DNA from: 55-13 sp964501275
GTDB taxonomy: Bacteria > Armatimonadota > Fimbriimonadia > Fimbriimonadales > Fimbriimonadaceae
Direction of reading: 5' to 3'
Assembly: GCA_964501275.1 (NCBI GenBank)
Contig: CAZCSP010000010.1
Coordinates: 62,001-126,000 of the forward strand
DNA: 64,000 nt
How positions within the stretch are numbered: position 1 is the stretch's first letter; every line of letters begins with the position of its first letter. Positions 40,614 to 49,500 of the stretch are shown here, piece by piece. The position numbers and the translations under genes were made by a program. A model generated the notes under the pieces. The model saw only the letters and a list, made by a program, of their open reading frames with translations. It was not told the DNA's origin and searched no databases.

Positions 40614-41705
40614 ATGGCGGTGCGAGCCTTGGTCCATCGAACGATCTTCCTGATAGCGGCGTTTGCCCTTACCACTTCTTGCGCGAGGCAAACGCCTACC
40701 GTGGCAAGGCCATCCACTCCACCCTCCCCAAGTCCCGACGCCAAGTGGCCCTGGACCCAAGCAACTGAGACTCGGTTGGCCAAGGGGTTTACGCACTGGA
40801 AGTCCACCGGGGCCGACGGTTCCAGCCTTGATCTGCTCCAATTTGACTTTCAGGAAAATTCCAACCTGCGCTTCGCCATCTATGATCAAGATCAGGACGA
40901 CGCGGTACCGTTCGATAATCGAACCGACTATTTTCCAAAGGGCGCGGGTCAGGTCACGGCGCACCTAAACAAAGATCGTAAGGTTCTGGCCGCATGGAAC
41001 GGACTGTTCTTCGCCTACGATCGTGAGCCCGGTTCGCCGCCAAATGGCTGGGCTACGCATATCGGCCCTGTGGTCATCGATGGGAAGGCCCATTTCAACG
41101 TCGGACGCCATCGGTGGATGTTCGGCGTGCAGGGCCAGACCTTCAAGGCCCTCTTCAAACCCAACAAGAAAACAATGGAAGCCGAGTTCGACTTTGCCGC
41201 CGACGAGGCGCAGCTGCTCATTCGACAGGGACTTCCTCTACACATCCAGCCGTTTGAGGACACCCTGAAGCAGGCACGTTCTTCCGACAGTGAGTCCAAT
41301 GCAGGCGCAATCCCAATCGTCGACTGGATGAAAACGTCACGCACTTCCATGGCTTGGTCCCAAGATAGCCGCACGTTTTGGGTTCTCATTGTGGTGGAGG
41401 CTGATCATGAAGTGGCTAGCAAACTGGCCGTCAAGTACAACCGAGAGGACCCGTCTGGCTGGACCCTGACCGACCTCCAGAAGTTTTGGCTTAGCAAAGG
41501 CGTCTGGGGTGCAGTCAACTCGGACGGAGGCGTCGTTACGCAACTGGCCATGCGGAAGCCAGATGCGTCTTACGAACTGGTCCCTGCCCAACAGTCGACG
41601 CGACCGATACGTTACACCACCAGCGACTTGGCGAATTCACCCGACGGGGGCAGCCTCCTGACTTTCTATGTTTATGAGTCGAACTCATCGGCAACGGCTC
41701 GCTGA
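40614..41705 (+). CDS. Lipoprotein of the phosphodiester glycosidase family
   Basis: A protein of 363 residues with a lipoprotein signal (FLIAAFALTTSC). The body shows the NAGPA/phosphodiester glycosidase pattern: LRFAIYDQDQDDAVPFDN, LAAWNGLFFAYDREPGSP, HIGPVVIDGKAHFNVGRH and GVWGAVNSDGGVVTQLAM, equivalent to the usual N-x-D-G-G-x-S strand with Val in place of the Ser. Members cleave N-acetylglucosamine from phosphodiesters. TATACT at 40598 suggests a message with only about 4 leader bases. Confidence 0.65.
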   Translation: MAVRALVHRTIFLIAAFALTTSCARQTPTVARPSTPPSPSPDAKWPWTQATETRLAKGFTHWKSTGADGSSLDLLQFDFQENSNLRFAIYDQDQDDAVPFDNRTDYFPKGAGQVTAHLNKDRKVLAAWNGLFFAYDREPGSPPNGWATHIGPVVIDGKAHFNVGRHRWMFGVQGQTFKALFKPNKKTMEAEFDFAADEAQLLIRQGLPLHIQPFEDTLKQARSSDSESNAGAIPIVDWMKTSRTSMAWSQDSRTFWVLIVVEADHEVASKLAVKYNREDPSGWTLTDLQKFWLSKGVWGAVNSDGGVVTQLAMRKPDASYELVPAQQSTRPIRYTTSDLANSPDGGSLLTFYVYESNSSATAR

Positions 41706-41817
41706 CGGAGGTTAAAGCCGAGACGAAGCATGGAACGCGAGGTCGTGTTAAAGCCTGAGACTAGAAATCCGTCAAAAAAGTTCGTGTAATTTCAACTATT
41801 TTTCCAGCAATTAAACC

Positions 41818-41847
41818 TTAACATTTCCTTAACTGATTGCGCATAAT
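41818..41847 (+). promoter_or_regulatory. Promoter of the prepilin-like gene
   Basis: TTAACA (41818-41823) and CATAAT (41842-41847) are 18 bases apart, in a markedly AT-rich stretch (41770-41850). Transcription from about 41854 would give a leader of some 40 bases with AAGGA at 41881-41885 before the ATG. Confidence 0.5.
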
Positions 41848-41894
41848 CAAGGTTCTGCGCAAGATGCTGCGGCTTGCGTCAAGGACTCCCACTT

Positions 41895-42761
41895 ATGAAG
41901 AAAGCGTTCACGCTCATTGAGCTTCTCGTCGTCATTGCGATCATCGCCATTCTGGCTGCGATCCTATTCCCTGTTTTCGCCCAGGCAAAGGCTGCGGCTA
42001 AGAAATCCGCCGACCTTTCCAACATGAAGCAGATCGGTACCGGCATTGCTATCTACATGGGCGATTACGACGATGTGTACCCTCCCGCAGCCTCTCTTGA
42101 TCCTGCCAACCTCGTCAACACTGCGCCCGTGTGGTCGAGCAAAGCCGTTACTGGACCGTACATTAAAAATACGCAGATTTTTCTCAGCCCAACAGAGCCA
42201 ACTGCAAAGGTTGAAATTCCTGCAGGATTCCTCGACAGCGGCGCGCAGACCGTCGATCCTCGCTCGTATACAGCCAACGGCCTAGTCAACACTACCGTCA
42301 CCGCCAACCAGGCCGCTATCTTCGGCCCCAGCTATGTTCCGACCGGTTCCGGCGGAGCTTTTGGCTATTGGGAGGTGTCGGGCGGCGTTCTCATCGTCCA
42401 GCAGCCTTCCATTTCGCAGACCGCTCTCGAAGCGGTGTCTGAATTCGTGGTTCTCGCTGGCGGCCTTGAGGACTACACGAAGTATCTCGGCCTCGCTGGT
42501 AAGCCCAACACCGAGGTCCTCCTGGCCAACGGCGTACGGGATCTCAACACAGGTATCGACGCTCTTGAACTGGCTTCAGGCCGTCCCGGCGGAACTGGCG
42601 CAGTCAACAGCACTCTCCAGCGTGGCTGGTCTCGGATGACCGGTGGCTCCAACTTTGCGTTCGGCGACACCAGCGCCAAGTCGTTGAGGCCATCTGCATT
42701 GATGAACGGGAACTTCTTGAGGGCTCGCCGCTTCCTCGCCAACCCAGGCACCAATAACTAA
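41895..42761 (+). CDS. Prepilin-type protein with N-terminal methylation motif (DUF1559-like)
   Basis: A protein of 288 residues. The N-terminus KKAFTLIELLVVIAIIAILA is a type IV prepilin / type II pseudopilin cleavage and methylation signal; LFPVFAQAKAAAKKSADLSN with MKQIGTGIAIYMGDYDDVYP is typical of the expanded pseudopilin families of Armatimonadota and Planctomycetota. The C-terminal end (SNFAFGDTSAKSLRPSALMN) contains the F-GD-x-S H-X9-DG-like segment. It is presumably assembled on the cell surface by a pilus/T2SS machine not encoded here. ATG 41895 is set by the prepilin leader. Confidence 0.88.
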   Translation: MKKAFTLIELLVVIAIIAILAAILFPVFAQAKAAAKKSADLSNMKQIGTGIAIYMGDYDDVYPPAASLDPANLVNTAPVWSSKAVTGPYIKNTQIFLSPTEPTAKVEIPAGFLDSGAQTVDPRSYTANGLVNTTVTANQAAIFGPSYVPTGSGGAFGYWEVSGGVLIVQQPSISQTALEAVSEFVVLAGGLEDYTKYLGLAGKPNTEVLLANGVRDLNTGIDALELASGRPGGTGAVNSTLQRGWSRMTGGSNFAFGDTSAKSLRPSALMNGNFLRARRFLANPGTNN

Positions 42762-42791
42762 TAAGAGAACGGCAAGTCCGTTTCTGAATCC

Positions 42792-42824
42792 AAGAAGCCT
42801 CGCTCTTTTTGAGCGAGGCTTCTT
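42792..42824. terminator. Bidirectional intrinsic terminator
   Basis: AAGAAGCCTCGCTC and GAGCGAGGCTTCTT form a perfect 14-bp stem with a TTTTT loop, between the convergent prepilin-like and PQQ-type dehydrogenase genes. Confidence 0.88.
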
Positions 42825-42828
42825 TGCG

Positions 42829-43884
42829 TTATGACCCCGGAACGAGGCGCAAAATGCGATTGCTAGTGGCGATGTAAGGGTTGCCGTCAGGCCCCATCGT
42901 CACATCGATAATCGCCTCGCTTGCAATGAAGACCGTCTCTATCGAGTTCAGAGATCCATTGGGGAAGCTGTTGATGCGAATGCGGCGCAGTCGATTATCA
43001 TTGAAGCTCGCCATGAGCAGTGAGTTCGCAAAGGTACCGGTGCCCACCGCCATCCCGGTCGGGGCGTTGACCGCCGAAAACCGAGCCAAAGGCGCAAGGT
43101 AGCTGGGGTCGGAGTCTCCGCAAGGCTGTCCCGGACGCCAGCCAAAGTTGCCACCTGCCGTAAGGCGGTTCACCTCGTCGTCGCAATCCGGCCCGTTCTC
43201 GGAGACGAAAGCTTGCCCTGAAACCGGGTCTATGGCCAAGCCAAAGCAGTTGCGGTGGCCCTTGCTGAACAACGGATTGCTTGCAACTGGGTTGTCGCCG
43301 GGAATCGAGCCGTCGGGGTTGTAGCGCAGGACTTTGCCCGCTGGACTCGCGTCGGATTGCGAGTTAGCGGGATCGCCCACGTCGCCCAACGTCACATAGA
43401 GCTTTCCATCAGGCCCAAACTCCAGCCGTCCACCGTTGTGGTTGCTGCTTGCGGGAAGCCCGGAGATAATCGGAGTCGCATCGGGGTCTACACCATCGTC
43501 AGTGAAGCGTAAAACCTCATTCTCAGTTCCGCTGGTTTTGGTGTAATAAATGTAGACGTACTTGTTGGTCGCGTAGTCAGGATCCAAAGCCAAACCGAGC
43601 AGGCCGCGCTCTCCGCCTGAGTGGACCAAAACGTTGAAAATCGGATGGGGGCTTAGCACGCCTCCCACGATCTTCCGCACGTCGCCCGTAGCTTTTTCGG
43701 TAAAGATGATGTCGCCATCGGGAGTAAAGCGGAGAGCCGTCGGAAAAGATAAGCTGCCTGCCAGTTGCTCTCCAACCAGGGAGGGTGTCGAACCCGTGCC
43801 GCCGCCGCCTCCTCCGCAAGACGAGGTCAAAGCAACCGCGAGAGCAAGCAAGCCGATGAAGGGATAGGGTTTCATAGGTTTCAT
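42829..43884 (-). CDS. Lipoprotein PQQ-dependent sugar dehydrogenase-like protein
   Basis: A protein of 351 residues with a lipoprotein signal (GLLALAVALTSSC) and a Gly run. The rest is a six-bladed soluble glucose/sorbosone dehydrogenase propeller: LSFPTALRFTPDGDIIFTEK, GGERGLLGLALDPDYATNKY with YIYYT, SNHNGGRLEFGPDGKLYVTL, and SKGHRNCFGLAIDPVSGQAF with SENGPDCDDEVNRL. It would oxidise a sugar with PQQ outside the cell. Its start codon (43884) shares the bases CATG with the divergent M32 gene; a second ATG at 43875 is possible. Confidence 0.87.
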   Translation of the reverse strand: MKPMKPYPFIGLLALAVALTSSCGGGGGGTGSTPSLVGEQLAGSLSFPTALRFTPDGDIIFTEKATGDVRKIVGGVLSPHPIFNVLVHSGGERGLLGLALDPDYATNKYVYIYYTKTSGTENEVLRFTDDGVDPDATPIISGLPASSNHNGGRLEFGPDGKLYVTLGDVGDPANSQSDASPAGKVLRYNPDGSIPGDNPVASNPLFSKGHRNCFGLAIDPVSGQAFVSENGPDCDDEVNRLTAGGNFGWRPGQPCGDSDPSYLAPLARFSAVNAPTGMAVGTGTFANSLLMASFNDNRLRRIRINSFPNGSLNSIETVFIASEAIIDVTMGPDGNPYIATSNRILRLVPGS

Positions 43885-45379
43885 GGTTCAGTCCACGTCC
43901 GCGTATAGACGCCTTCTAGAACAATACCGGGATATCGACGCGATTGAGGCTTCCATTTCACTGATGAATTGGGATCGGCAGGTATTAATGCCAGCTTCCG
44001 GAGGAGATGCACGGAGCGCCCAGGTCGCCCGCCTGGCCAGAATGCGCCACCAGCGGCTGACTTCGGACGAGTTTCGGCGGTCGGTTGAAGAAGTAGCAGC
44101 CGAGGCTGAGCCCGGTTCTATTCCCGCCGCCGCCGCGCGAGTTCTTGCGCGGGAACTCAAAACCCAAGGAAGTCTTCCCGCCGAGTTGGTGGTGCGTAAG
44201 GCCCAGGTCTCGTCCGACGCCTATGAAGCCTGGAAGGGAGCCAAGGCAAACAACGACTACCCCAAACTCCGCCCTTACCTGGAACAACTCTACGACATCG
44301 CCAGGGAAACGGCGGAAACGATCGGCTACACGAATCACATCTACGACCCACTCATCGACCTCTTCGAGGAGGGCGCGACCTATGCCGCTGCACGGACGAT
44401 GTTCGATGCGATCAAGGGGCCGATCAGTGAGCTTTTGAAGGGAATCAGGGAAGAAGGGAATCAGGTTGATGATTCCCAAATTGCCAAGGACTTTGATCGG
44501 CCACGTCTGCGCGAGTTCGCCCAACATGCGGCCGCGGTCGTAGGATTCAACTTCGATGCCGGGCGTCTGGACATCTGCACCAACGCCTTCTGCACCCACC
44601 TCGACAACCGGGACATACGCATGACCACCCGTCCCAGCGACCACCTGCGCGGGATCGTCAGCAGTTCCTTGCACGAGATGGGGCATGGGCTCTACGAGCA
44701 AAACTCCCCACCTGAGTTCGAAGGAACGCCCTTGCCAGGCGGCATCTCATTGGCCGTCCACGAGAGCCAATCACGCCTGTGGGAGAACATCGTGGGGCGG
44801 TCGCGGGGGTTCTGGAGACGTTTCATTCCCGACCTTCAGACCAGTTTCCCCGAGATTCAGTTGGATGCGAAGGGGATGTATCGGGCGATGAATAAGGTCG
44901 AGCCGGGCTTTATCAGGGTGGGTTCTGACGAAGTCAGCTACAACCTCCACATTCTGGTGCGGTTTGAGTTGGAGACAGAGTTGCTGACCGGAACAACTAC
45001 TTTCGCCGACCTGCCCGATGCGTGGAATGCCAAGTACGAATCGTACCTTGGGATTCGGCCACCTACCGATACGCTGGGGGTCTTACAGGACGTGCACTGG
45101 TCCAGGGGTACCATCGGTTACTTCCCCACTTACACCATGGGCAACCTCATCAGCTACCAAATGTGGGAGTGCATAGAGCGCGACTTGGGCAAGGATGTGC
45201 TGGATCGACAGGCGTTTGGCGAGGTGTTGGATTGGCTGAGGGAGAAGGTGTATTCCCAAGCTAAGCTCTTCGTGCCAAGAGAATTGGTGACTCGGGCGAC
45301 GGGTCGAGCGATGGAACCGGGACCTATTCTGGCTGGGTTGAGTGCAAAGTATGGAGAGATTTATGGGCTGTTGGGGTGA
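43883..45379 (+). CDS. Carboxypeptidase Taq, M32 family
   Basis: Zinc carboxypeptidase of 498 residues acting in the cytoplasm. Seen: YRRLLEQYRDIDAIEASISL with MNWDRQVLMP, the zinc site SSLHEMGHGLYEQ (His264, Glu265, His268), the third-ligand helix LAVHESQSRLWENIVGRSRG and the C-terminal FPTYTMGNLISYQMWE. All motifs of the family are intact. The ATG at 43883 overlaps the start codon of the divergent dehydrogenase; with no intergenic space, its promoter must lie inside that gene. Confidence 0.93.
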   Translation: MVQSTSAYRRLLEQYRDIDAIEASISLMNWDRQVLMPASGGDARSAQVARLARMRHQRLTSDEFRRSVEEVAAEAEPGSIPAAAARVLARELKTQGSLPAELVVRKAQVSSDAYEAWKGAKANNDYPKLRPYLEQLYDIARETAETIGYTNHIYDPLIDLFEEGATYAAARTMFDAIKGPISELLKGIREEGNQVDDSQIAKDFDRPRLREFAQHAAAVVGFNFDAGRLDICTNAFCTHLDNRDIRMTTRPSDHLRGIVSSSLHEMGHGLYEQNSPPEFEGTPLPGGISLAVHESQSRLWENIVGRSRGFWRRFIPDLQTSFPEIQLDAKGMYRAMNKVEPGFIRVGSDEVSYNLHILVRFELETELLTGTTTFADLPDAWNAKYESYLGIRPPTDTLGVLQDVHWSRGTIGYFPTYTMGNLISYQMWECIERDLGKDVLDRQAFGEVLDWLREKVYSQAKLFVPRELVTRATGRAMEPGPILAGLSAKYGEIYGLLG

Positions 45380-45554
45380 GCGGGTGATTGACTTGGTGGA
45401 CGTGATGGACGTGAAGGTGTGAATCGTTGACCCCGGATGGTTCGTGCCGGGGCTCGTACTGGAGACTTGTATGTGGTGCGGGAAGCGACGGACCGCTGAT
45501 CTCCAGATTGGCCCCGCTTGGATCATGCCCCAGCCTGTACCTAGATCAAAAGAA

Positions 45555-45579
45555 AAGCCGCCCAAACGGGGCGGCCTTT
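45555..45579. terminator. Hairpin downstream of the M32 gene
   Basis: GCCGCCC and GGGCGGC form a 7-bp stem around AAACG, flanked by AAAA and CTTT. It lies about 175 bases after the M32 stop. The 45380-45726 gap otherwise holds this hairpin and the inverted repeat at 45589-45644; no gene is supported. Confidence 0.5.
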
Positions 45580-45588
45580 CACCTTTCA

Positions 45589-45644
45589 TACCTGGAGGGG
45601 TCGGTTCATGACCGGACGGCTAAAACCGGTCGCCCTCCAGGTGT
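45589..45644. repeat. Inverted repeat between M32 and DinB genes
   Basis: ACCTGGAGGG and CCCTCCAGGT-type arms (from about 45589 and to about 45644) extend inward with GTCGGTT / AACCGGTC. It lies between the convergent M32 and DinB-like genes and may contribute to termination. I considered a riboswitch and rejected it because no gene is downstream in either direction. Confidence 0.5.
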
Positions 45645-45726
45645 TCTTTGGGATAACTTCATACTTCACACCACCTCCTAGCTTGTGAGTGTCAATTCTC
45701 CATACGCCAGAAAACCCCAATTGTGG

Positions 45727-46179
45727 CTACCCTTTGACGATGTAGTAGCCAGCAAGTCCTGTTTCAGGAAAATCCTCCGCGCCTCTGCCGCGGCAAAGCC
45801 CTCGCAACTCTCCTCGGTGATAGGCGCCATGGTCCAAGACGTGCCTCGCGATCTGGGTGACGGATAACTGATGAGCCGCTCCGTTAAATCGGTGATAGTG
45901 GATCACGGGATCATCCGTTGTGGTTCTCAAGTGCTCTGTCCAAGCTTCATTCAGCTCAAGCATCTTCGCCTCCGAGACTTCGAAAATCGGCATCGCTTTC
46001 AAAGGCGTCCCGCCAACTCGCTTGCTCCACACCTCTTGGGCCGCAAGGATGTGCTGGAAAATCGTGGTATCGGGCTCACCCAGGTTCTTGCTTTGTAGGT
46101 ACTGCCACCATTGGCGATTTGCCCATAGGTCGTAGGCAAAGCCTTCGATCAGGGCTTCATTCACATCAATAGCGGTCAA
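45727..46179 (-). CDS. DinB/YfiT-like putative metal-dependent protein
   Basis: A protein of 150 residues with the four-helix DinB pattern: FAYDLWANRQWWQYL, TIFQHILAAQEVWSKR (first His), and IARHVLDHGAYHRGELRGL, which supplies the two further His ligands. Members bind divalent metal and include thiol transferases and damage-inducible proteins of unknown activity. Its start lies 14 bp inside the 3' end of the upstream isomerase gene, so the two are coupled. Confidence 0.83.
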   Translation of the reverse strand: MTAIDVNEALIEGFAYDLWANRQWWQYLQSKNLGEPDTTIFQHILAAQEVWSKRVGGTPLKAMPIFEVSEAKMLELNEAWTEHLRTTTDDPVIHYHRFNGAAHQLSVTQIARHVLDHGAYHRGELRGLCRGRGAEDFPETGLAGYYIVKG

Positions 46180-47050
46180 TCTGAAAGCCTCCCAAAAAGT
46201 CGAACTTGGGCGACGACTGGTACGAGCGACTTTGGAGATTGGCGGTCTGAAACGCTCTCAAGAACCCGATGCACTGCCCCACTTCCGCCAGGTTCTTATC
46301 CCAGTTGTACTCATACTCCACCGATACCGGTCCGATCATCTTGATCTTTCGGAACTCGTGCAGGATCGCAACGATCTCTGAGACGCCCATTCCATATGGC
46401 ATATCGTGGCCCGCACCGGAAAACTCATGCAGATCCTTCAGGTGGCTGGAGACGATCCTTCCTCTCAACATCTTGATCGCATCAACCGGCTTAATCCCAG
46501 AGCGCACCCAATGGCCGGTATCGGCACATGCCCCGATCCGTTTGTCCCTCTTCTGAACCAATTCAAAGATGTACTTCGGATCCCACACCTTGTAGTTAGG
46601 ATTGTTCGGTTGGCGGGGGTGGTTATGGAATCCCACCTTCAGGTCGAACTCCTTCACCATCGCCTCAATGGTGTCGATGGCGTCGGTGGACTCAGTGTTG
46701 ATGACCTGGATTCCCAGGCCCTTGGCCCAAGAGAATAGTTTCCGAGCGTCGTCCTGGTTTTGGGAGATTCCCGTCACTCCAAAAGCGATGGCTTTGATGT
46801 TGTTCTTGGTAAGAAACCCCTTGAGCTTCTCCGTGTTCTCCGCACCCATATCTGGACCGACCTTCACCTCGGGCGTCTCCTTGCTGAGAACCTGGCCCGG
46901 AAAAAGCTCGATGTTCGCAGACCCCGCCTGCGCGGTCATGCTGATCGCTTCCTCGGTGGAGAAGCGGTTGAAGGTCCAGGCTTGGACACTAGGCTGGAAA
47001 GACGCGGTCTGGGAAATGAGAGCGGTGGCAAGAAGAGACGCAATAGCCAT
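46166..47050 (-). CDS. Secreted sugar phosphate isomerase/epimerase-like TIM barrel
   Basis: A protein of 294 residues: N-terminal signal (IASLLATALISQ) and a xylose isomerase-like TIM barrel. QAWTFNRFSTEEAISMTAQA, the strand with VINTESTDAIDTIEAM, VGFHNHPRQPN, GACADTGHWVRSGI and SSHLKDLHEFSG carry the usual metal-binding Glu/His/Asp positions. Secreted members in these phyla probably act on oligosaccharides or inositols; substrate unknown. It is followed by the overlapping DinB-like gene. Confidence 0.8.
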   Translation of the reverse strand: MAIASLLATALISQTASFQPSVQAWTFNRFSTEEAISMTAQAGSANIELFPGQVLSKETPEVKVGPDMGAENTEKLKGFLTKNNIKAIAFGVTGISQNQDDARKLFSWAKGLGIQVINTESTDAIDTIEAMVKEFDLKVGFHNHPRQPNNPNYKVWDPKYIFELVQKRDKRIGACADTGHWVRSGIKPVDAIKMLRGRIVSSHLKDLHEFSGAGHDMPYGMGVSEIVAILHEFRKIKMIGPVSVEYEYNWDKNLAEVGQCIGFLRAFQTANLQSRSYQSSPKFDFLGGFQIDRY

Positions 47051-47090
47051 GGCCCCATGTTATCCCACTGCTGTTCACCCCGCGCGACGC

Positions 47091-48902
47091 TTAAGCAGAC
47101 TTTTGGCACTCCTCCAAGAGGGCTTCAATGTCCGCCAAACTCACGGGCTTGACGAGATGTTGGGTAAAACCGGCTTCCCGCGTTCGCTCTTTGTCCCGAT
47201 CCTGGCCCCAACCGGTTAGCGCCACGATCGTGATTTCCTTGCCCCAACTTTGGGCGCGGATGGTTCGGCAGGCTTCGATTCCGTCCATCTTGGGCATTCC
47301 AATATCCATGAGCATGAGGTTGGGACGGCGCTCCAGGGCCTGGGTAACCGCCTCTTCGCCATCATGAACCACCGTCACCTCGGCCCCAAAGGTGCCGATG
47401 AGCATCGAGATAGCGGTGGCCGCGTCCACATTATCGTCGGCCACCAACACTCGGAGATTCGACATGGACTTGCCTGCCGTCTGCGACTGGGCAGGGTTCT
47501 CATTCTGAGCATCGGTCTGGGGCAGTCTGATGGAAAAAACGCTTCCCTTGCCCATCCCTTCGCTTCGCACCGACAGGTCGCCGCCATGAAGTTCGACCAG
47601 GCGCTTGGCCAAAGTCAGGCCGATTCCAAGGCCGTTCTTCATCTCGCCGTCGGCGTTGGATATCTGTGAGAACATGGTGAAGATGGCTTCCAAATCTGCC
47701 GCCGCTATTCCCCGACCGGTGTCGGCAATCTCGATTGTCGCCCACTGGCTATCCGCCTGAACTTTCACCTCGATTTGGCCATCCTTCGGGGTGAACTTGC
47801 AAGCGTTGTTCAAAAGATTCCCCAGAACCTGCAGAAGACGCACTTGGTCGCCCAGCACCCGGATCGGCTCCGACAGGCCCGGCTCGACCAATCGCACCCC
47901 CTTGGCATCACACTCGCCCCGGGCCACCATGATCGCATCCCGGATGACTTCTCGGATATCGACGGGCGTCCTGGCGATGGCGATCTTGTTGTTGGCAATC
48001 CGGCTCAGGTCCAGCAGATCGTCCACCAGATGAACCAACTGCGCCAACTGCCGCTCATGGATATCGTAGAACGACTGCCATTGCGGATCGCCGGGATCGA
48101 CCCGTTTCATGAGGGTGGCGGTGTTGGCCAGGGGCGCCAAGGGGTTTCTCAACTCGTGGGACAAGGTCGCCAGGAACTCATCCTTGCGCCGATTCTCCTC
48201 GCTGATCTCCGCGAGCAGCCGTCGCACTTGTTTCTCGCCCCGTAACCGGGCGTTCAACTCCTTCTGCAGAACGACTGTTCCGATGAACACAAGCGCGAGG
48301 CCGACGATGGTTTGCAGCACAGTGAGCCAGGTTGAAAGTCTTTGGGAGTCGTGGGCGCGTTCCAGCCGAACTTGGAGCAGCTTCTGCTCTTCCTGGATCA
48401 CCTCGGCCACCAGAGCCCGGATCAGGTCAAGGCTATCCCGAGACTTGTAGAGATCATCGGCTCGGCTTGGACCGCTCGTGTCGTCAGAGGTGATCTGCCT
48501 GAGTTGCTCCTTATGCTGGCGAATGAGCGTTTCCAGCCGAGTGACCTGGTCGGTCTGTTTTTGGTTGTCCGACACCAGGGAGCGCAAATCTCGGAGTTCG
48601 GCATCCAGGTTATTGGCCTCCTCCCGTATCCGATCTAGGAAGGTTTCGTCCCCGGTCAGCAAAAAGCCCCGGGCACGTGTTTCTGCGTTCAGGACGATCG
48701 CAAAGATCTCGTTCGCTTTGCGCTTCACGTCCAAGGTGTGGACGACTTGGTCGCTACTATCCGTGACTCGGGCCAGATTGACGAGGCTGACATAACCGCT
48801 AAACGCCAGGAAAGTGGCGATGACCCCGACCAGGATCACCAGTTGCCGAGTTGCCCCATGGAGGATTAGGAATCGTCTTACCTTTCCAACTTTATGCCCC
48901 AT
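47091..48902 (-). CDS. Hybrid histidine kinase with CHASE3 and receiver domains
   Basis: A membrane sensor of 603 residues. First helix (LVILVGVIATFLAFSGYVSL), then a CHASE3 extracytoplasmic domain (NAETRARGFLLTGDETFLDR), a second helix (LTVLQTIVGLALVFIGTVVL), HisKA with the phospho-acceptor His in FLATLSHELRNPLAPL, an HATPase domain with NNACKFTPKDG, DTGRGIA and GLGIGLTLAKRLVELHGG, and a C-terminal receiver with RVLVADDNVDAATA, LMLMDIGMPKMDG and Lys in LVKPVS. No separate DNA-binding regulator is adjacent, so its output partner is unknown. Confidence 0.94.
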   Translation of the reverse strand: MGHKVGKVRRFLILHGATRQLVILVGVIATFLAFSGYVSLVNLARVTDSSDQVVHTLDVKRKANEIFAIVLNAETRARGFLLTGDETFLDRIREEANNLDAELRDLRSLVSDNQKQTDQVTRLETLIRQHKEQLRQITSDDTSGPSRADDLYKSRDSLDLIRALVAEVIQEEQKLLQVRLERAHDSQRLSTWLTVLQTIVGLALVFIGTVVLQKELNARLRGEKQVRRLLAEISEENRRKDEFLATLSHELRNPLAPLANTATLMKRVDPGDPQWQSFYDIHERQLAQLVHLVDDLLDLSRIANNKIAIARTPVDIREVIRDAIMVARGECDAKGVRLVEPGLSEPIRVLGDQVRLLQVLGNLLNNACKFTPKDGQIEVKVQADSQWATIEIADTGRGIAAADLEAIFTMFSQISNADGEMKNGLGIGLTLAKRLVELHGGDLSVRSEGMGKGSVFSIRLPQTDAQNENPAQSQTAGKSMSNLRVLVADDNVDAATAISMLIGTFGAEVTVVHDGEEAVTQALERRPNLMLMDIGMPKMDGIEACRTIRAQSWGKEITIVALTGWGQDRDKERTREAGFTQHLVKPVSLADIEALLEECQKSA

Positions 48903-48948
48903 GTGCTTCGTGTTAATTTTACCGGCTAACCGGGTTTAAACATAACAA

Positions 48949-48979
48949 AGCCCCTTGCGACTCAATGACGCAAGGGGCT
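48949..48979 (-). terminator. Terminator after rpsJ
   Basis: AGCCCCTTGCG and CGCAAGGGGCT form a perfect 11-bp stem with a 9-base loop, 12 bases beyond the rpsJ stop; TTTG follows on the minus strand. Confidence 0.85.
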
Positions 48980-48991
48980 GAAAGTGTTTCT

Positions 48992-49294
48992 CTAGGCGCT
49001 CTTGATTTCGATATCCACGCCGCTGGGGAGGTCCAGCCTCATGAGAGCGTCGATGGTCTTGTTAGTCGGCTCCAGGATGTCGATGAGTCGGTTGTGGGTG
49101 CGGAGCTCAAAATGCTCCATCGACTCTTTATCGATATGTGGGCCGCGGATGACGCAGAAGCGGCGGATATTGGTGGGAAGGGGGATCGGGCCGCTGACTC
49201 GGGCGCCGGTTCGCTTGGCGGTGTCGGTGATCTTCTCGGCCGACTGGTCGATGACGCGGTGATCGTATGCTCTAAGTCTGATTCTTACTTTCAT
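48992..49294 (-). CDS. rpsJ: Small ribosomal subunit protein S10
   Basis: Part of the 30S head and of NusB-S10 antitermination. 100 residues: VRIRLRAYDHRVIDQSAEKI, GARVSGPIPLPTNIRRFCVI, RGPHIDKESMEHFELRTHNR and the C-terminal LMRLDLPSGVDIEIK, all typical. ATG 49294 gives the normal length. It follows tuf on the same strand, but with a strong terminator and an inverted repeat between them, and it is not followed by rplC: the next gene is a histidine kinase. Confidence 0.97.
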   Translation of the reverse strand: MKVRIRLRAYDHRVIDQSAEKITDTAKRTGARVSGPIPLPTNIRRFCVIRGPHIDKESMEHFELRTHNRLIDILEPTNKTIDALMRLDLPSGVDIEIKSA

Positions 49295-49428
49295 GTTTGC
49301 CTTGGTGATGGCGTTGGGCATTGGACTTTAGGGTTGGGTTCTTCCCCAACGCCTACAACCGAATGCCAAGCACCCTGATTTTCGCGAATTCCATCCCAAC
49401 GGCAGTCGGGACCAACCTCGCTTTAAAT

Positions 49429-49499
49429 GTGGCTTGTGGTCTGTGAAATGTGGTCTGTAAGCAAAAAAGCATTACAAGCCACACCTCACAGGCCACAAA
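49429..49499. repeat. Intergenic inverted repeat between tuf and rpsJ
   Basis: Left part TGTGGTCTGTGAAATGTGG (within 49429-49462) and right part CCACACCTCACAGGCCACA (within 49469-49499) pair with several mismatches around AAAAAA. Its GTGGCYTGTGG words resemble those of the palindrome at 7848-7985. The rest of the 49295-49535 gap contains the rpsJ upstream region. Confidence 0.6.
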
Positions 49500-49500
49500 A

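Noticed and set aside
41770..41894. Sigma-54 promoter before the prepilin-like gene
   Set aside because: No GG-N10-GC element; a plain -35/-10 pair is present.
45425..45650. Possible riboswitch with two stems
   Set aside because: Flanking genes converge on the region, so nothing lies downstream to be controlled; I treat the stems as terminators or repeats.
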